A stretch of 14,771 bases of DNA from an uncultured Clostridia bacterium (GTDB lineage: Bacteria; Bacillota; Clostridia; TANB77; CAG-508). The stretch covers positions 1 to 14,771 of the forward strand of contig CAKPRW010000036.1 in the NCBI GenBank assembly GCA_934183045.1, written 5' to 3'. Positions 14,058 through 14,771 of this stretch are shown here, in pieces. Positions within the stretch are counted from its first letter, which is position 1; every line of letters begins with the position of its first letter. Position numbers and translations under genes: made by a program. The notes under the pieces are model-generated. The model had not been told where the DNA came from and made no database searches. It saw nothing but the letters and a program-made list of their open reading frames with translations.

Positions 14058-14771
14058 TTATTTTAATTGTTTCATTACTTCTTCAGCAAAGTTTTCTTCT
14101 ACTTTTTCGATTCCTTCACCTTTTTCAAATCTTGCAAATTCAACAACTTCACTATCTGTTTCTTTTAATAATTGTGAAACTTTTTTGTTTGGATCTTTAA
14201 CAAATGCTTGATCTACTAAACATATTTCACTAAAGAATTTACCTATTCTTCCTTCTACAATTCTTTCTGCAATTGCTTCTGGTTTTCCTTCATTCATTGT
14301 TTGAGCTTTTAAGATTTCTTTTTCTTTTTCTACTCTTTCAGCAGGTACTGATTGTTCGTTTAAATATTCTGGTCTAGCAGCTGCTATTTGCATACAAATG
14401 TCTTTTGCAACTTCTTTTGTTCCTTTTGACATGTTTACTAATACAGCTATTTTTCCATCACCATGAATATATTTTTCTACTAGTCCTTCTGATTCAAATC
14501 TTACAAATCTTCTAATGTTCATGTTTTCACCAATTGTAGCTATTTTTTCTACTAATACTTCATTAACAGTTTTTCCAGGTACTTCTATAGAATCTTGTGC
14601 TAATAATTCTTCTACATCTTTTGGATTATTTTCAACAACTTGTTTTGCTATGTTCATAACAAATGTTTTGAATTCTTCATTTTTTGCAACAAAATCTGTT
14701 TCTGAGTTTACTTCTACTACAGCTCCAATTTTTCCATCTTCTGAAATGTAAGCATCTACTATACCTTCTGC
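14058..14771 (-). CDS. tsf: Elongation factor Ts, N-terminus cut by window edge
   Basis: EF-Ts exchanges GDP for GTP on EF-Tu. 237 codons are visible; the frame is open to the right edge, so the ATG at 14657 is internal (MNIAKQ). Upstream of it the frame reads GKIGAVVEVNSETDFVAKNE, containing the TDFVA.N motif that contacts EF-Tu. The core follows: VNEVLVEKIATIGENMNIRR, then YIHGDGKIAVLVNM, KDICMQIAAARPEYL, EGRIGKFFSEICLVDQAFVK and KKVSQLLK. The missing part should be the short UBA-like N-terminal domain. The gene ends 18 bases before a strong terminator. Its usual partner rpsB would lie just right of the window. Confidence 0.97.
   Translation of the reverse strand, partial: AEGIVDAYISEDGKIGAVVEVNSETDFVAKNEEFKTFVMNIAKQVVENNPKDVEELLAQDSIEVPGKTVNEVLVEKIATIGENMNIRRFVRFESEGLVEKYIHGDGKIAVLVNMSKGTKEVAKDICMQIAAARPEYLNEQSVPAERVEKEKEILKAQTMNEGKPEAIAERIVEGRIGKFFSEICLVDQAFVKDPNKKVSQLLKETDSEVVEFARFEKGEGIEKVEENFAEEVMKQLK

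Overview
The window is AT-rich, uses the standard bacterial code (including TTG starts) and has strong AGGAGG-type ribosome binding sites. It carries a Firmicutes-style tsf / pyrH-frr-uppS-cdsA / rseP gene order, a two-piece-domain glucan phosphorylase (DUF3417 type) and an M14 peptidase of the gamma-D-glutamyl-diamino-acid kind. Together these point to a low-GC Firmicute, most likely a member of the Clostridia. I cannot name a species. Almost everything is on the minus strand; only the IS110 transposase and the M14 peptidase are on the plus strand.

Left part (1-3507): the 3' portion of an IS110-family transposase runs in from the left edge and ends beside a terminator hairpin. A 90-codon orphan gene converges on it. 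Next on the minus strand come a tRNA-Gly(TCC) with its own promoter and terminator, a very AT-rich MFS-type membrane transporter, and a complete one-piece tmRNA gene (ssrA) whose tag reading frame can be read. No terminator is visible between ssrA and the transporter.

Middle part (3508-8676): a plus-strand M14 zinc peptidase without a signal peptide converges on purA. The purA gene is clearly richer in G+C than its neighbours and encodes a divergent adenylosuccinate synthetase: catalytic residues are kept, but several guanine-contacting positions differ. It is followed upstream by glgP, an alpha-glucan phosphorylase with its own good promoter and terminator.

Right part (8677-14771): the conserved translation/envelope cluster, read right to left: tsf (EF-Ts, cut by the window edge), a strong terminator, then pyrH (UMP kinase), frr (ribosome recycling factor), ispA (farnesyl-diphosphate-type synthase), uppS (undecaprenyl diphosphate synthase), cdsA (phosphatidate cytidylyltransferase) and rseP (site-2 protease). 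Placing ispA directly before uppS puts two successive steps of the lipid-carrier pathway side by side. The dxr gene that commonly sits between cdsA and rseP in Firmicutes is absent here. cdsA is split by a single extra base at 10323, either a sequence error or a real lesion in a normally essential gene.

I see no defence system, CRISPR array or phage module, and nothing I can defend as a wholly new system. The points most worth checking are the altered GTP pocket of the foreign-looking purA, the cdsA frameshift, the ssrA-transporter-tRNA arrangement, the unusual anticodon arm of the tRNA-Gly, and the unrecognised 90-aa protein.
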